A stretch of DNA of 64,000 nt from Lichenicola sp965198575 (GCF_965198575.1 NZ_OZ240671.1:3534001-3598000); one strand, 5' to 3'. Positions 1-9,431 are shown, counted from the stretch's first letter. Notes: generated by a model from the letters alone, not told the origin. Program-made: numbers and translations.

Positions 1-96
1 CGAATTGTCCGCTCAGTCCGCCATTTCGCCGACGGCTGCAGCAAACCGAGGTATCTCAGCTATTTTCTCCCTCTGCGTGTGGATCGGTGCTGAATA

Positions 97-140
97 TTGA
101 CCCCCTGAGTGGGGTGATCGGCGTTCAAAGTTGACCCCCT
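97..140. repeat. IS21-type terminal repeats (left end relic)
   Basis: Two direct copies of TTGACCCCCT lie at 97-106 and 131-140, just before the istA remnant. IS21-family elements carry several short repeats at each end that the IstA transposase binds, so this looks like the surviving left end. The outer boundary and any target duplication could not be fixed, and no matching right end was recognised. Confidence 0.5.
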
Positions 141-1261
141 TCGGAACGGCGATGATGCCGCCATGTGCGCAGGTCCGGCTCTGCCAGAGCCGGATGCCGT
201 TCGTCCGCGCCTACCCGCGCCAGGCGCAGGAGATGGTGTTCGACGCCCACAAGAAGGCGTTTGCGTTCTACCGTGGCACCTTTCAGGGCGGCATCTACGA
301 CAACATGCGCACCGCGGTGGACGCGCTGCTGATCGGCCGCGAGCGCCACTTCAACCGACGCTTTGCGCAGATGTGCAGCCACAACCTAGTCGAGCCGACC
401 GCCTGCACACCAGCATCGGGCTGGGTTTCGGACGAACCTTGGCCGAAGGCCGCGTAAGTCGTCCGGAAGGTCAGGTCGAGAACCAGGTCAACGTGATGCG
501 GGATCGGTTCTTCAAACCCCGTTTGCGGTTGGACAGCTTTGCCGACATGAACGGCTGGCTGCTCGAGCAGTGCGTGCTGTATGCGCGCGGCCATCCGCAT
601 CCTGAGCGTAAGGATTGGCCGGTCTGGGAGATGTTCGAACAGGAGCGGCCAAGTCTGGTGCCGTATGCCGGACGCTTCGACGGGTTCAACGCCCGTACCG
701 CGGCGGTCTCCAAGACCTGCCTCGTGCATTACGACAAGAACCGATACTCGGTGATGGCGCAGGCGGTCGGGCGTCCGGTCGGGGTGCATGTCTACGCCGA
801 CCGCATCACAATCCGCCAGGACGGCCAGATGGTGGGCGATCATCCCCGCTGCTTTGCTCGTGATCAGACCGTCTACGATCCCTGGCACTACGTGCCGGTG
901 TTGGCCCAGCAAGCCCGGTGCGCTGCGCAACGGCGCCCCGTTCAAGGGCCGGGTGCTGCCGGGTGCCCTGGGCCGCGTCCAGGGCCGCCTGCGCGGATCC
1001 GCCGATGGCGACCGGCAGATGGTGGCCATCCTCAACGCCGTGCCGCTGGACGGCCTGCCAGCGGTCGAGGCGGCCTGTGGCGAGGCGCTGTCTGCCGGGC
1101 TGTGCAGCAGCGACGTGGTGCTCAACGCCCAGTCGCGGCGCCGTCCGATGGTGACGGCCCCCACCATCATCACCCCCGACGCGCTCCGCCTCCGACATGA
1201 GCCGGTGGCGGACTGCGCGCGCTACGACACCCTGCGGAGCACGAACCATGGAACGACATGA
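131..1261 (+). pseudogene. istA: IS21-family transposase IstA, truncated and frameshifted
   Basis: IstA is the DDE transposase of IS21-family elements. The similarity starts near 191 with RMPFVRAYPR, inside the catalytic core. The N-terminal helix-turn-helix and the first part of the core are absent, because the IS end runs straight into this point. The frame breaks near 410 (after a CSHNLVEPTACTP motif) and resumes in the next frame (GQVENQVNVMRDRFF, YSVMAQAVGRPV, YDPWHYVPVLA). It shifts back near 915 (KPGALRNGAPF, DGDRQMVAILNAV). It ends by overlapping the istB start, the normal arrangement. With the N-terminus gone and two frameshifts it cannot be functional. Family assignment is confident; exact break points are approximate. 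Confidence 0.85.
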
Positions 1262-1457
1262 AGTCCTGGACCTGATGCGCGAGTTCAAGCTCGCCGGCAT
1301 GCAAGCGGCCTACGACGAGGTGCTGAGCGACGCGCTCAAACGCCAGCATCCGTCGCATGGTGCGCTCTTTCGACCAGCGCGAAACCGGGTCGATCAATGG
1401 TGCGACGGGTGGCAATCCGGACGTTGTTCTAGAACCAACACGATACGGGAAGTCTGA
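1248..1457 (+). pseudogene. istB: IstB helper ATPase, N-terminal stub
   Basis: IstB is the AAA+ helper ATPase of IS21 elements. ATG at 1248 starts a typical IstB N-terminus (MERHEVLDLMREFKLAGM, then AAYDEVLSDALKR). Family resemblance stops after about 40 residues, near 1365, and the rest of the frame to 1457 is unrelated. Walker A and the rest of the ATPase domain are missing. The gene was truncated by a deletion or recombination that removed the right half of the element. Confidence 0.8.
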
Positions 1458-1540
1458 CGATGCAGTCGCGTGTGGGGGGGGCTGAGCTTTCCGCCGCCTC
1501 GGCTTAGTGGCTGATCGGCTCGAAGCTGCCGGTTGCCGAC

Positions 1541-2017
1541 CTACTCGGCTCGCCCGAGTGATTCCAGCGACCTCGTGGCCAGGTGATCGAGAATACGTTT
1601 CAGTGCTGCGATATTGTTCTCGTCTTCGGCGCTTTCGAGTGCGTCCTGGAGTACTTCGCGGATGTCGTCGGCACCGACCCGCTCCATCTGCCAATTCGGA
1701 TAAAGACGCTCACGCTTTTCCTCGCTCTGGTCCAGCGAGACGATATCGTAATGGCGCGGATCGCCATGCAGGCTCGCTATCAGCTTCCGCACTTCCGCTG
1801 CCGGCCCCTCGATCCATTGGAAAAAGACGCCGCTGCCGAAAACTAGAACCCCGGTGATGCCGCAGGTGAGATTGTGGCGTTGTGCCGACACGATGAGACG
1901 GTTGACCTCGGCGTCGTCCACGCCATCGGCGGCCCGACTGCAATATACGAAAGTGTACAGCTTGGGCGCGGTGGGGTCATAGTCAGGGTCGCTTGGGAAA
2001 CCGGGTTCGTCGAACAT
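1541..2017 (-). CDS. BLUF-domain blue-light photoreceptor (short type)
   Basis: A 158-residue protein made almost entirely of one BLUF domain (about residues 19-115) plus a helical tail. BLUF proteins bind FAD non-covalently and sense blue light by rearranging hydrogen bonds around the flavin. The expected residues are visible: Tyr25 in TFVYCSRA, Asn49 in RHNLTCGITG and Gln67 in GVFFQWIEG, followed by the C-terminal LYPNWQMERV strand. There is no fused EAL, cyclase or DNA-binding domain, so it belongs with the short BLUF proteins that signal through a separate partner. The partner is not evident nearby, as the gene sits alone between mobile-element relics. It is intact and its family is clear; its output is unknown. 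Confidence 0.93.
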   Translation of the reverse strand: MFDEPGFPSDPDYDPTAPKLYTFVYCSRAADGVDDAEVNRLIVSAQRHNLTCGITGVLVFGSGVFFQWIEGPAAEVRKLIASLHGDPRHYDIVSLDQSEEKRERLYPNWQMERVGADDIREVLQDALESAEDENNIAALKRILDHLATRSLESLGRAE

Positions 2018-2397
2018 GGGTTGGCTCGCTTTGTCTATGCCAGGCAGACCGTGTCACACGGTTGATCACGCTCAGGTTAGCGCATCGATCCTACTTGCGT
2101 AAGAAGGGCTCGGTCACCGATAGGCTGGAAAAACGGCCAACTTGGGGAACCGAGTGGCAACCGGTGCGCGGTCGACTGTTGCCATTGCCGACCTGCTTAT
2201 CTGTCGAACAGCCCGGGATGGCGATGGTAGGCGCTTTGGACGCGGACGGGGCCCTCGGCTGCACAAGTGATCCGAGCATCCTGGCCGCTGTCTATAAACG
2301 CTGTAGTTTCTAAAAGAATAGTGGTGCACCGGAGGAAGAAAATAAAGCGAAAGAAGAGAGAAGAAGAACGCAAAAAGAGAGAATCAAGAGAGTAATA
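2018..2397. other. Intergenic stretch, no gene recognised
   Basis: No frame here gives a protein I recognise. A short A/G-rich run (about 2330-2395) is compositionally unlike the surrounding GC-rich DNA and may mark a junction with imported sequence. Confidence 0.4.
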
Positions 2398-2801
2398 ATG
2401 CTATTGCGCTACTCGTCGGTTTCAACGAACCGACCACACCGAGCAAAGTATCGATTTTTCCGCCGCAAGGGCCCGCTCCAAGAGGCAGCCGTTCTCGCTG
2501 AATGGAATGCGCTGGCCGCATCTTCGCACGTTGCCGCAGCCAGCAAGCTCGACGAGGGACGGCGCACGACGCTCCGGGCCTGGCTCGCGGAACTGGCGGC
2601 CTAGCCGGTTGGATGGTCGCGTCCGAGGCCATGCGTCTAAGCCCGCTGTGGCAGGGGAAGCAGGGCCGCGGCTGGAAGCCGAGGTTTGACGACATCGTGC
2701 GCAAGGCCAAGTTCAGGAAGCTCATAGAGGGCGGTTATCCGGCTGTCAGTGCTGCGCCGCAGCCAGCTGCGCCGGCTCGGGAGGGAGCGCCTCGAAGGTG
2801 A
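2398..2801 (+). pseudogene. Phage/plasmid-type replication protein, C-terminal remnant with frameshift
   Basis: The first frame (2398-2604) ends with VLAEWNALAASSHV and KLDEGRRTTLRAWLAEL. The next frame (to 2801) continues with GLAGWMVASEAMRLSPLW, then GRGWKPRFDDIVRKAKF and RKLIEGGYPAV. Joined, these match the layout I know from the C-terminal helical domain of phage replication (DnaA/Rep-like) proteins: WN, a basic R-R-LRA helix, GW, SPFL-G, RGW-FDF, LMEG-Y. A frameshift near 2600 and the missing N-terminal half make it a remnant. The assignment rests on motif order only and should be confirmed by a profile search. Confidence 0.55.
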
Positions 2802-3604
2802 GACGGCCGGGGACCGGACCATCGAGGGGTTCGTCTCGTGACGTCGCAGCCTGCCGTGGTGCCCGATCGATCTGTGCTTCAGCTGCCAATGCGTGGCTGC
2901 TGGCACTAATGCGGATCACCACGGCCGGTGCGGTTCCGGTCGCAACCTGGCGACCCTGTCGCGACAAGGTTCTCCCAGAAAGCCCGCAGAAGTCGCTTTA
3001 CCGGCCCTTGAGGTGGCCTGCCTGGTGGCGCTCCGTGGCGGTGGCTCGGAGGTCCTGGCAAGGCGTCACGGCTACTGACGGGCATCTACCTGCCGTTCAA
3101 GCCGGGCACCTACCTCCGGCTGCTCGGCCGTGGGCTGCTTGAGTTTAGCGAGCCAATGCACCTGGTGCTGGCGCTCGGCACGCTGGTGGCGATCGCTTGC
3201 CAACCGGCGCTGCGTAATCCCGCGGAAGCGAAGTTCTAGCTCGCATGCAGCACGTCGCCATGCGGCCCGGTGATGACCGACAGCATCCAAGGCTCGTGGG
3301 GCTCCTTGCTCACAGGCGCTGAAGCCTGATCGGCTGCCGGGCCGGCTTGGTCATCATCACCTGATCGCCGGTAAAGAGCGGCGCGAGATGCGGGGGAGGG
3401 GGAAGGCCGATGGCAGGCCATGCAACGGATAAGTCTCGGGGCTTGAGCCGCGCGCACACCCCGTCCAGATCGTGTGACTGTCGAGGGTATCCGAGCCGCA
3501 GTGCGACCTCGTTGCCGCGGTCATCATCACCGCAGCAGTGTGAGAGCTTGAGCAACCGCAGAGCCGGCAAGCGCCCGTCACCACCTCAACAGGCGCCTGG
3601 AGGC
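2802..3604. other. Gene-poor stretch with unassigned reading-frame fragments
   Basis: No intact gene is convincing. On the + strand a frame ending at 3239 encodes a hydrophobic C-terminal-like segment (LTGIYLPFKPGTYLRLLGRG, later PMHLVLALGTLVAIA). On the - strand a frame ending near 3240 has EPWMLSVITGPHGD. Neither has a clear start or a family I can name. Together with the flanking remnants they look like decayed accessory DNA. Confidence 0.4.
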
Positions 3605-4552
3605 CTAAATGCGGTACAGTCGCTCAGCTGTGCCAGAAAGGACCGCGTAGGCTTCACGTTCAGACAGGTGCGAGACAGCTTGCGCGATTGCATGCAAGAT
3701 CATCGACCCCCGCGCGAACAGGCGATCGACCGGAAGATTTGTTCCAACCATTACCCGCTCAGGACCGAAGATTTCGATCGTGCGCGTCAGCAACGGGACG
3801 GTGTCGGAGGCTGTCCAATTCGGATGTCCAAGGCCAAACCCGGACAACTTGACGGCTACATTGGGTGCCTGAGCCAGCCGCCACAACGCAGTCGCCCAGG
3901 CGTGCACGCCCACCACCGTCCGATCGATCGGCATGCCAAAATGATCGAGGATGAGCGTCGTGTTGGGGAACGCTCGAGCAAGGACCAAGGCCTGCTCCAT
4001 CTGTTGCCAGTAGATCTGGAGATCGAAGCTCAGGTCATAGGCTTGGAGAAGCGCGAAGCCATTCCGCCAAGCGGTCCGCTCCATGAGATCGGCGGATGAC
4101 GCGGTGCGCAGTGCCGGATTCGCATGCCAATTCAGGATCTGCCGAATACCACGCAACGCGGAGCTTGCAGCTTTGTGTCTTTCGAGCACCTCCTCGACAC
4201 GCGGGTCGGCCAGGTCGGCATGAGCCACGATCGCGGTGGGCTGACCTGATTGCCTAATCAGGCAATCGAGCCAGAGCGTTTCACCGACAGGGTCGTTCCG
4301 ATCCCAGCCATTCTCGACATGTACCGTCTTGCGCACATCGGCTCCTGCCACGTCACGTCGATAGTCGCTGGGCAGGTAGTCGCGACGAATCGGCTCGAGA
4401 TCGCCTTCCAGTTGTGGCGGCCGATCTCGTTGGCTAAGCCAGGGATAGGGATTGTTCGCCAGATCCTGGAAGTGGTGGTGAGCATCCACGAAGGCCAGCG
4501 GCGCAACGCTCGTTCGTATGTCATCGATGTGCTCCGGCACAGCGTCCTTCAT
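3605..4552 (-). CDS. Amidohydrolase-2 family (COG3618) lactonase-like hydrolase
   Basis: A 315-residue TIM-barrel metal-dependent hydrolase. The N-terminal strand carries the histidine cluster FVDAHHHF (about residues 22-29). The C-terminal strand has VMVGTNLPVDRL, the position of the conserved acidic metal ligand in this family. Relatives include L-fuconolactonase, rhamnonolactonase and 4-sulfomuconolactone hydrolase, which open sugar or aromatic lactones. It is the last gene of the transporter operon, and its start overlaps the permease stop by 4 bp (translational coupling). The likely job is hydrolysis of a lactone formed after oxidation of the imported sugar. Substrate is inference; family is firm. 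Confidence 0.85.
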   Translation of the reverse strand: MKDAVPEHIDDIRTSVAPLAFVDAHHHFQDLANNPYPWLSQRDRPPQLEGDLEPIRRDYLPSDYRRDVAGADVRKTVHVENGWDRNDPVGETLWLDCLIRQSGQPTAIVAHADLADPRVEEVLERHKAASSALRGIRQILNWHANPALRTASSADLMERTAWRNGFALLQAYDLSFDLQIYWQQMEQALVLARAFPNTTLILDHFGMPIDRTVVGVHAWATALWRLAQAPNVAVKLSGFGLGHPNWTASDTVPLLTRTIEIFGPERVMVGTNLPVDRLFARGSMILHAIAQAVSHLSEREAYAVLSGTAERLYRI

Positions 4553-5535
4553 CGGCGTGGGCGCGCGAGCCGGTCGATATAGACCGCCAGGATGACAACG
4601 GTGCCCGACGCCACGTATTGCCAGAACGACGGCACGTTCAGCAGGGTCAGGCCGTTTTGCAGGCCGCCGAGCGTCAGGGCACCGATGACCGAGCCTAACG
4701 GGTTCCCGATCCCGCCGAACAGGCTGGCGCCTCCAATCACCGCCGAGCCGATCGCCTGCAGTTCGAACCCGGTGCCTCCGATCGGCTCCGCAGCACCGAT
4801 GCGCGCGATCAGCACGAAGCCTGCAAGGCTCGAAAGCAGGCCGGACAGCACGTAGACAGTTATCTTGACGGCTTCGATATTGATGCCGGAAAGTCGTGCC
4901 GCCTCTTCGTTGCCGCCGACTGCGATGATCCGCTCGCCGAGGGCAGTAAAACGGATGAGAAGAAACCCGAGAGACGCCACGAGGATCGCAAGCACGACGG
5001 GCGTCGGAATGCCCAGCACTTGGCCCGCGAAGGCATCGCGCATGGATTGCGGCAGCCCGTAGATCGGCTGTCCGTTCGTGTAGATCAGAGCAGCACCCCG
5101 ATAGACGCTCAGCGTGCCGAGCGTGACGATGAAGTCTGGTAGGCGTAGCTTGGCGATCAGAAGGCCGTTCAGCAGGCCGCAGGCAAGGCCCACCAGCAAT
5201 CCTGCCAGCAGCCCGACGAGCAGGCCGTGCGACAGCATGTCCGAGGCGACAATGCTGGATAGGCCGACAATCGAGCCGACCGACAGATCAATGCCGCGGG
5301 TGATGATCACGAGTGTCATGCCGACGGCGATCACGCAGTTGATCGACGACTGCAGCATGATGTCGACCAGGTTGGCCGGCTGGTAGAAGCTGTGCGTCGC
5401 GAGCGAGAAGACGATGAAGAGTGCGACGCAGCCCAGAACGGTACTTGCCTGCCGGAACAGGCTGCTATCGATCGTCAGCCGGCGTCTGGCCGGCCGGTGC
5501 AGGACGCTGGCCGGGTTTGCAGTGTCATCGATCAT
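4549..5535 (-). CDS. CUT2-type sugar ABC transporter permease (RbsC-like)
   Basis: A 328-residue polytopic inner-membrane protein of the ribose/xylose (BPD_transp_2) permease family. About eight to ten hydrophobic segments are visible, with hallmark stretches AVGMTLVIITRGIDLSVGS (about residues 70-90), LPDFIVTLGTLSVYRGAA, AVGGNEEAARLSGI and IGGASLFGGIGNPLGSVIGA. Length matches RbsC (about 320). It overlaps the ATPase gene by 4 bp upstream and the amidohydrolase by 4 bp downstream, so the genes are co-transcribed. Together with the double ATPase and the binding protein it forms one importer. The transported sugar is not evident. Confidence 0.93.
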   Translation of the reverse strand: MIDDTANPASVLHRPARRRLTIDSSLFRQASTVLGCVALFIVFSLATHSFYQPANLVDIMLQSSINCVIAVGMTLVIITRGIDLSVGSIVGLSSIVASDMLSHGLLVGLLAGLLVGLACGLLNGLLIAKLRLPDFIVTLGTLSVYRGAALIYTNGQPIYGLPQSMRDAFAGQVLGIPTPVVLAILVASLGFLLIRFTALGERIIAVGGNEEAARLSGINIEAVKITVYVLSGLLSSLAGFVLIARIGAAEPIGGTGFELQAIGSAVIGGASLFGGIGNPLGSVIGALTLGGLQNGLTLLNVPSFWQYVASGTVVILAVYIDRLARPRR

Positions 5536-7067
5536 CGAGAGCCTCCCAGGCTCGCATAACGCATCAGTATGTCCTCGTTGAGCTCACCGTCATTATCCAG
5601 AACGTGTGTCAGGTGGCCGTGACTGACGATGCCGATCCGATGCGAAAGCAGGAGCAACTCCGGCAGCTCCGAGGAGATCACCAGAAGCGCCGCCCCGTCA
5701 GCGGCGAGCCGGCGCAGCAGCGCATAAATCTCCGCCTTGGCGCCGACGTCGATGCCGCGCGTCGGCTCGTCGAACATCAGAATACGAGCGCCTGTGGCGA
5801 GCCATCGAGCAATGACGACCTTCTGCTGGTTGCCGCCAGAAAGATTGGCCATAGGGGTCGCAATGTCGGCCGGCCGGATCTGCAGGTCCGCAACGTAGCG
5901 ACGGATTTCCGCCCGCCGTGTCGCGCCACGTAGCACCCCGAAGCGGCTGAAGCGGGTGTCGCTGGCCAGACCGAAATTCTGCTCTATCGACATCATCGGG
6001 ACAATGGCGTGCCCGCGCCGGTCCTCGGGTATCAGGGCGATCCCGGCGGCCATCGCCTGCTTCGGACTGTCGATGGTGACCTGTCGGCCGGCGACGCGGA
6101 TCTCGCCACCCGTGAGAGGGTCGATCCCGAAGATCGTGCGCATGATGGCGGATCGGCCCGAACCGACAAGACCGGCGAGACCAACGATTTCTCCAGATCT
6201 CACTGCGAGATCCACGTCACGGAGTCGCGCCGTCGAAAGCCTCGAGAGCTCCAGGAGGGGTTTCTGCTCGGTCTGCTTGCCGACCGGCTTGCCCTCCAGG
6301 GCGACCGACAATTCCCGGCCGGCGATCAGCTCGTTGAGCTCAGCGTCGGTGAAGTTCTGCATGCTGTCGCTTGCGATCACCTGGCCGTCGCGCATGACCG
6401 TGAAGCGATCCGCGATCGCGCGGATCTCTTCCATGCGGTGCGAGATGTAGATGATTGCCTTGCCCGCCTGACGCAGTCGATCGATAACCCGGAACAGGCC
6501 GTCCCGCTCGGTGGGCGTCAAGCTGGAGGTCGGCTCGTCGAAGGCGATGATACGGCCTCCCCGCGCCAGAGTGCGGCCGATCTCGACGAGCTGGCGGTCC
6601 GCCATGCCGAGCGACGAGATCGGCGTGTCCGCCCTCAGATGCGGCGCAAGCGTCCGAAGAATTTCGGCCGCATCCTCGCGGTTGCGCCGACGCGGCACGA
6701 GGCTCACCCCACGAGCCTGGCCCAGATAGATGTTCTGGGCGACGTCGAGCTGTGGCACCAAGCTGAGTTCCTGGCTGACCAGGCCGATGCCAAGCGACAG
6801 CGCATGCCGCGGGTTCTCGACGCTCACCACGCCCAGCCCCTGCAACTCGACCGAGCCTTCATCGGGTTGGACGATCCCGAACAGCACCTTCATCAGCGTC
6901 GACTTGCCGGCTCCGTTCTCGCCGAGAAGCGCATGCACTTCGCCGCTCTGCAGCGTCAGGTCGACACCCTTCAGGACAGTGACGCGCCCAAAGCTTTTGC
7001 AGATCCCGCGCATCTCCAACGTGGGTGCAGAATTCACGTGCTCCTCCGCCAATGCGAAAGTCGCCAT
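5532..7067 (-). CDS. CUT2-type sugar ABC transporter ATP-binding protein (RbsA-like)
   Basis: A 511-residue protein with two tandem ABC ATPase domains, the usual CUT2 layout. Domain 1 has Walker A GENGAGKSTLMK (about residues 52-63) and Walker B IIAFDEPTSSLTP. Domain 2 has the degenerate P-loop GLVGSGRSAIMR, signature LSGGNQQKVVIARWLA and Walker B ILMFDEPTRGIDVGAK. It energises import through the adjacent permease. The start overlaps nothing; the binding-protein gene ends 9 bp upstream, and the stop overlaps the permease start by 4 bp. Confidence 0.95.
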   Translation of the reverse strand: MATFALAEEHVNSAPTLEMRGICKSFGRVTVLKGVDLTLQSGEVHALLGENGAGKSTLMKVLFGIVQPDEGSVELQGLGVVSVENPRHALSLGIGLVSQELSLVPQLDVAQNIYLGQARGVSLVPRRRNREDAAEILRTLAPHLRADTPISSLGMADRQLVEIGRTLARGGRIIAFDEPTSSLTPTERDGLFRVIDRLRQAGKAIIYISHRMEEIRAIADRFTVMRDGQVIASDSMQNFTDAELNELIAGRELSVALEGKPVGKQTEQKPLLELSRLSTARLRDVDLAVRSGEIVGLAGLVGSGRSAIMRTIFGIDPLTGGEIRVAGRQVTIDSPKQAMAAGIALIPEDRRGHAIVPMMSIEQNFGLASDTRFSRFGVLRGATRRAEIRRYVADLQIRPADIATPMANLSGGNQQKVVIARWLATGARILMFDEPTRGIDVGAKAEIYALLRRLAADGAALLVISSELPELLLLSHRIGIVSHGHLTHVLDNDGELNEDILMRYASLGGSR

Positions 7068-7076
7068 GATGCGACC

Positions 7077-8108
7077 CTACTTGGCTGGAGGAGCGGTGTA
7101 ACGAGCCACATTGTCCTTCGTCAGCACGACGTTGGGCGAAACGATCCAGGGCGGGAGCGGTTGGCAATTCAGCAGACGGAGCGCGACATCGACCCCGAGC
7201 TTGCCCTCTTCCAGCGGGAACTCGGCGACGGTGGCGCGCATCTCGCCCCCGGCGATGGATCTCTTGGCCTCGCGGATGCCGTCCGTGCCGACCACGGCAA
7301 CCTTGGCCGCCAAGCCGGCATTACGCACCGCTTCGAAGACGCCAAGCGCCATGCCATCGTTGTTCGCGTAGATTCCGACGATATCGGGATGCTGCCGCAG
7401 GATGTTGCTCGTCGCGTTCAGGGAGGTCAGTCGGTCCCAGTTGCCGGACTGGCTGGCGACAAGATGGAGGTTCGGATACTGCGCAAGCTGCTCCTTGAAC
7501 CCTTTCATGCGCAAACGCGCATTGGGCGAGCCTGCGGCGCCTTCGATCTGCGCGACGTTGCCGCCGCCCGGATTGACCTCATGAAGAAAGGTTGCCGCCT
7601 CGGCACCGATCTTGACCTGGTCGGTGCCGATATAGGTGCTGCCGCCTGGACTCCGTGCGTCGTCGATGATCACAGTTGGGATGTTGGCGGCACGCGCGGC
7701 GTTGATCACCGGGACAAGGTTAGAGTCCGATTGCGGCGACAGCAGCAGAGCATCGGGCTTCTGTGAGACCATTGTCTGGGCGAGGTTAAGCTGCTCGACC
7801 ATCGAGGACTCGTCCTTGGCCGCCTGGACGTCCAGCTTGATGCCGTATTTCGAGGCCTTGTCCCGCGCGGAGGCCGCAACATCCTGCCAGAACTCGTTGA
7901 TCAGGGTCTTTGTAACATAGGAGAAGTGCAGGTTCTTGACCGGCTTCGGGACGGCTCCAAACTGGGTATCGAGCGCGGTGCTATCAATCGTTGCCGCCGT
8001 CCCGGTAGGGTAGGCGGAGCACGATCCGGCGGCGTGTGCTCCGACGCTGCCCATCAGCAAGGCCACCACGCTCACGCTGGCCGCGAGATCTCGGCGAATT
8101 CTTTTCAT
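7077..8108 (-). CDS. Periplasmic sugar-binding protein of CUT2 ABC transporter
   Basis: A 343-residue solute-binding protein of the ribose-binding (Peripla_BP_4) type. A longer frame begins at 8168, but ATG at 8108 is chosen because a GGGGGA ribosome-binding site lies just upstream and a Sec signal peptide (MKRIRRDLAASVSVVALLMG, cleavage after AHA) then starts correctly. The mature part has KTLINEFWQ, ALLLSPQSDSNLVPVI, GNWDRLTS and IYANNDGMALGVFEAVRNAG, typical of the two-lobed fold. First gene of the operon with the ATPase, permease and amidohydrolase. It is related to the binding protein at 34361-35413 (shared TKTL/SKTL-NE-W motif), so the two importers are paralogous. Confidence 0.93.
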   Translation of the reverse strand: MKRIRRDLAASVSVVALLMGSVGAHAAGSCSAYPTGTAATIDSTALDTQFGAVPKPVKNLHFSYVTKTLINEFWQDVAASARDKASKYGIKLDVQAAKDESSMVEQLNLAQTMVSQKPDALLLSPQSDSNLVPVINAARAANIPTVIIDDARSPGGSTYIGTDQVKIGAEAATFLHEVNPGGGNVAQIEGAAGSPNARLRMKGFKEQLAQYPNLHLVASQSGNWDRLTSLNATSNILRQHPDIVGIYANNDGMALGVFEAVRNAGLAAKVAVVGTDGIREAKRSIAGGEMRATVAEFPLEEGKLGVDVALRLLNCQPLPPWIVSPNVVLTKDNVARYTAPPAK

Positions 8109-8150
8109 GTTTCCCCCACGCAGTTTTGCACCGCATTGCTTCCGCTTCAG

Positions 8151-8167
8151 TGGGGTCTCTTGCCCCA
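8151..8167. promoter_or_regulatory. Inverted repeat TGGGG-N7-CCCCA, candidate operator
   Basis: A 17-bp interrupted palindrome lies 43 bp upstream of the binding-protein start, in the region shared with the divergent LysR gene. LysR proteins usually bind such dyads between divergent promoters, so this is a candidate site for the regulator at 8339. Only its symmetry and position support this. Confidence 0.35.
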
Positions 8168-8302
8168 TCTAGCGAGCCGCTTATGGCACTGTCGGCCGGC
8201 CTTCCATGCCGAAGCGCCGTCGCTCGCTTACACCGAGCTTAAAGCCGGAACTTCGTTAAGGGCAATGTAGTTGGCTTGCATGATACGTTAGGCTGTCTTA
8301 AT

Positions 8303-8308
8303 TATAAT
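8303..8308 (+). promoter_or_regulatory. Consensus -10 box TATAAT for the LysR gene
   Basis: A perfect TATAAT lies 31 bp before the ATG at 8339. It would place transcription start near 8315, which excludes the upstream TTG at 8276 as the start codon. No good -35 box is seen at 17 bp, so the promoter may need an activator. Confidence 0.4.
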
Positions 8309-8338
8309 GATCAGGTCTTTCTGTTGCGGTGCGGCGTA

Positions 8339-9325
8339 ATGCAGCTTCCGATCCGTGCGATTTGCGTGTTCCACGCCGCTGCCAAAGCGGGAAGCATTTC
8401 AAGGGCGGCGGCGGAACTCGGTGTGACCCCGTCTGCCGTCAGCCAGCAGATCCAGCTTCTCGAGGAACAACTCGGAACGTCGCTCATGGTGCGGACGGGC
8501 CGTCGTGTTACCTTGACCGAAACCGGCGAGCGATATTTCGCCTCGATCGGTGACCAGATCGAGCGGATTGCCGAGGCGACGAGTCAGATACGCGGCGTGC
8601 GATCGGTCATGGCGCTGAACGTGCGCGCCTCGCCAACACTCTCGAACAAGTGGCTTCTCCCCCGGCTTGCCTCACTCGTTGACGAGCGCCCCGATCTTGA
8701 ACTCCGGCTCGATGGTACAAGCCAGCCTACGGACTTCGAGCGGGAGACGGTCGATGTCGAGATCCGGCATGGCGACGGACGCTGGCCGGGTCTTTTCGTC
8801 GAGCCGTTTGCCGAGGAAGAGTTCTTGGCAGTCTGCGCGCCGTCCCACGCTGCCCCGGGCAGCCTTTCGGCGTTGGAGCTGCTCGATCGCCGCCTGATCC
8901 ATTCGGTGAAATCGCAGGTGCAATGGACACGTTGGTTCGCAGCTGCTGGCGTCGAGCCGAACCGACGGTGGCGCAAGGTCCTTTTCGACCGCAGCCACAT
9001 GGCTATCGACGCCGCCGTCGATGGTTTGGGTGTAGCACTCGAGAGCACGCTCATGATCGAGCGGGAGCTCACGCGCGGCCTCCTGATCCTGCCGCTACGA
9101 GAGGCGCCCAGGATCCGCCTGGTCACACAATGGATCATCTGCCCGAACTCGCACCTGCGGAAGCGTCAGGTGCAGTTGTTCCTGGACTGGCTTCGTCGCG
9201 AACGCGATAGCTGGCAGGCCTTGCAACACAAGGAGGAGCCCGGAGTGGCTGCGCGCCGGGGCGTCATCCAGGCTGCGCCGCCGTCACCCGCCGGGCGGCT
9301 ACGAACGCGGCGTTCAACTGCCTGA
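8339..9325 (+). CDS. LysR-family transcriptional regulator (GcvA-like)
   Basis: A 328-residue LysR-type regulator. ATG at 8339 puts the winged helix-turn-helix at residues 5-65 (ISRAAAELGVTPSAVSQQI, then LLEEQLGTSLMVRTGRRVTLT), the usual spacing from the N-terminus. The C-terminal effector domain (about residues 90-300) has the GcvA-subgroup pattern LEQLD-like DVEIRHGDG-WPGL and FAEEEFLAVCAP. It is divergent from the sugar ABC operon and convergent with the SAF-domain dehydrogenase, so it probably controls one or both in response to the imported sugar or a product. The end carries a low-complexity Arg/Pro tail that may be a read-on. Confidence 0.9.
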   Translation: MQLPIRAICVFHAAAKAGSISRAAAELGVTPSAVSQQIQLLEEQLGTSLMVRTGRRVTLTETGERYFASIGDQIERIAEATSQIRGVRSVMALNVRASPTLSNKWLLPRLASLVDERPDLELRLDGTSQPTDFERETVDVEIRHGDGRWPGLFVEPFAEEEFLAVCAPSHAAPGSLSALELLDRRLIHSVKSQVQWTRWFAAAGVEPNRRWRKVLFDRSHMAIDAAVDGLGVALESTLMIERELTRGLLILPLREAPRIRLVTQWIICPNSHLRKRQVQLFLDWLRRERDSWQALQHKEEPGVAARRGVIQAAPPSPAGRLRTRRSTA

Positions 9326-9431
9326 GTTCTGGTTCGGGGCGCAATGAGGGACATCTCAGCCATTTGTCGCTTGACCTTGACCTCTGCGATCACCACGAAA
9401 GCGGCCCGCGCCGGCGGCGCGTCCCACGCCA

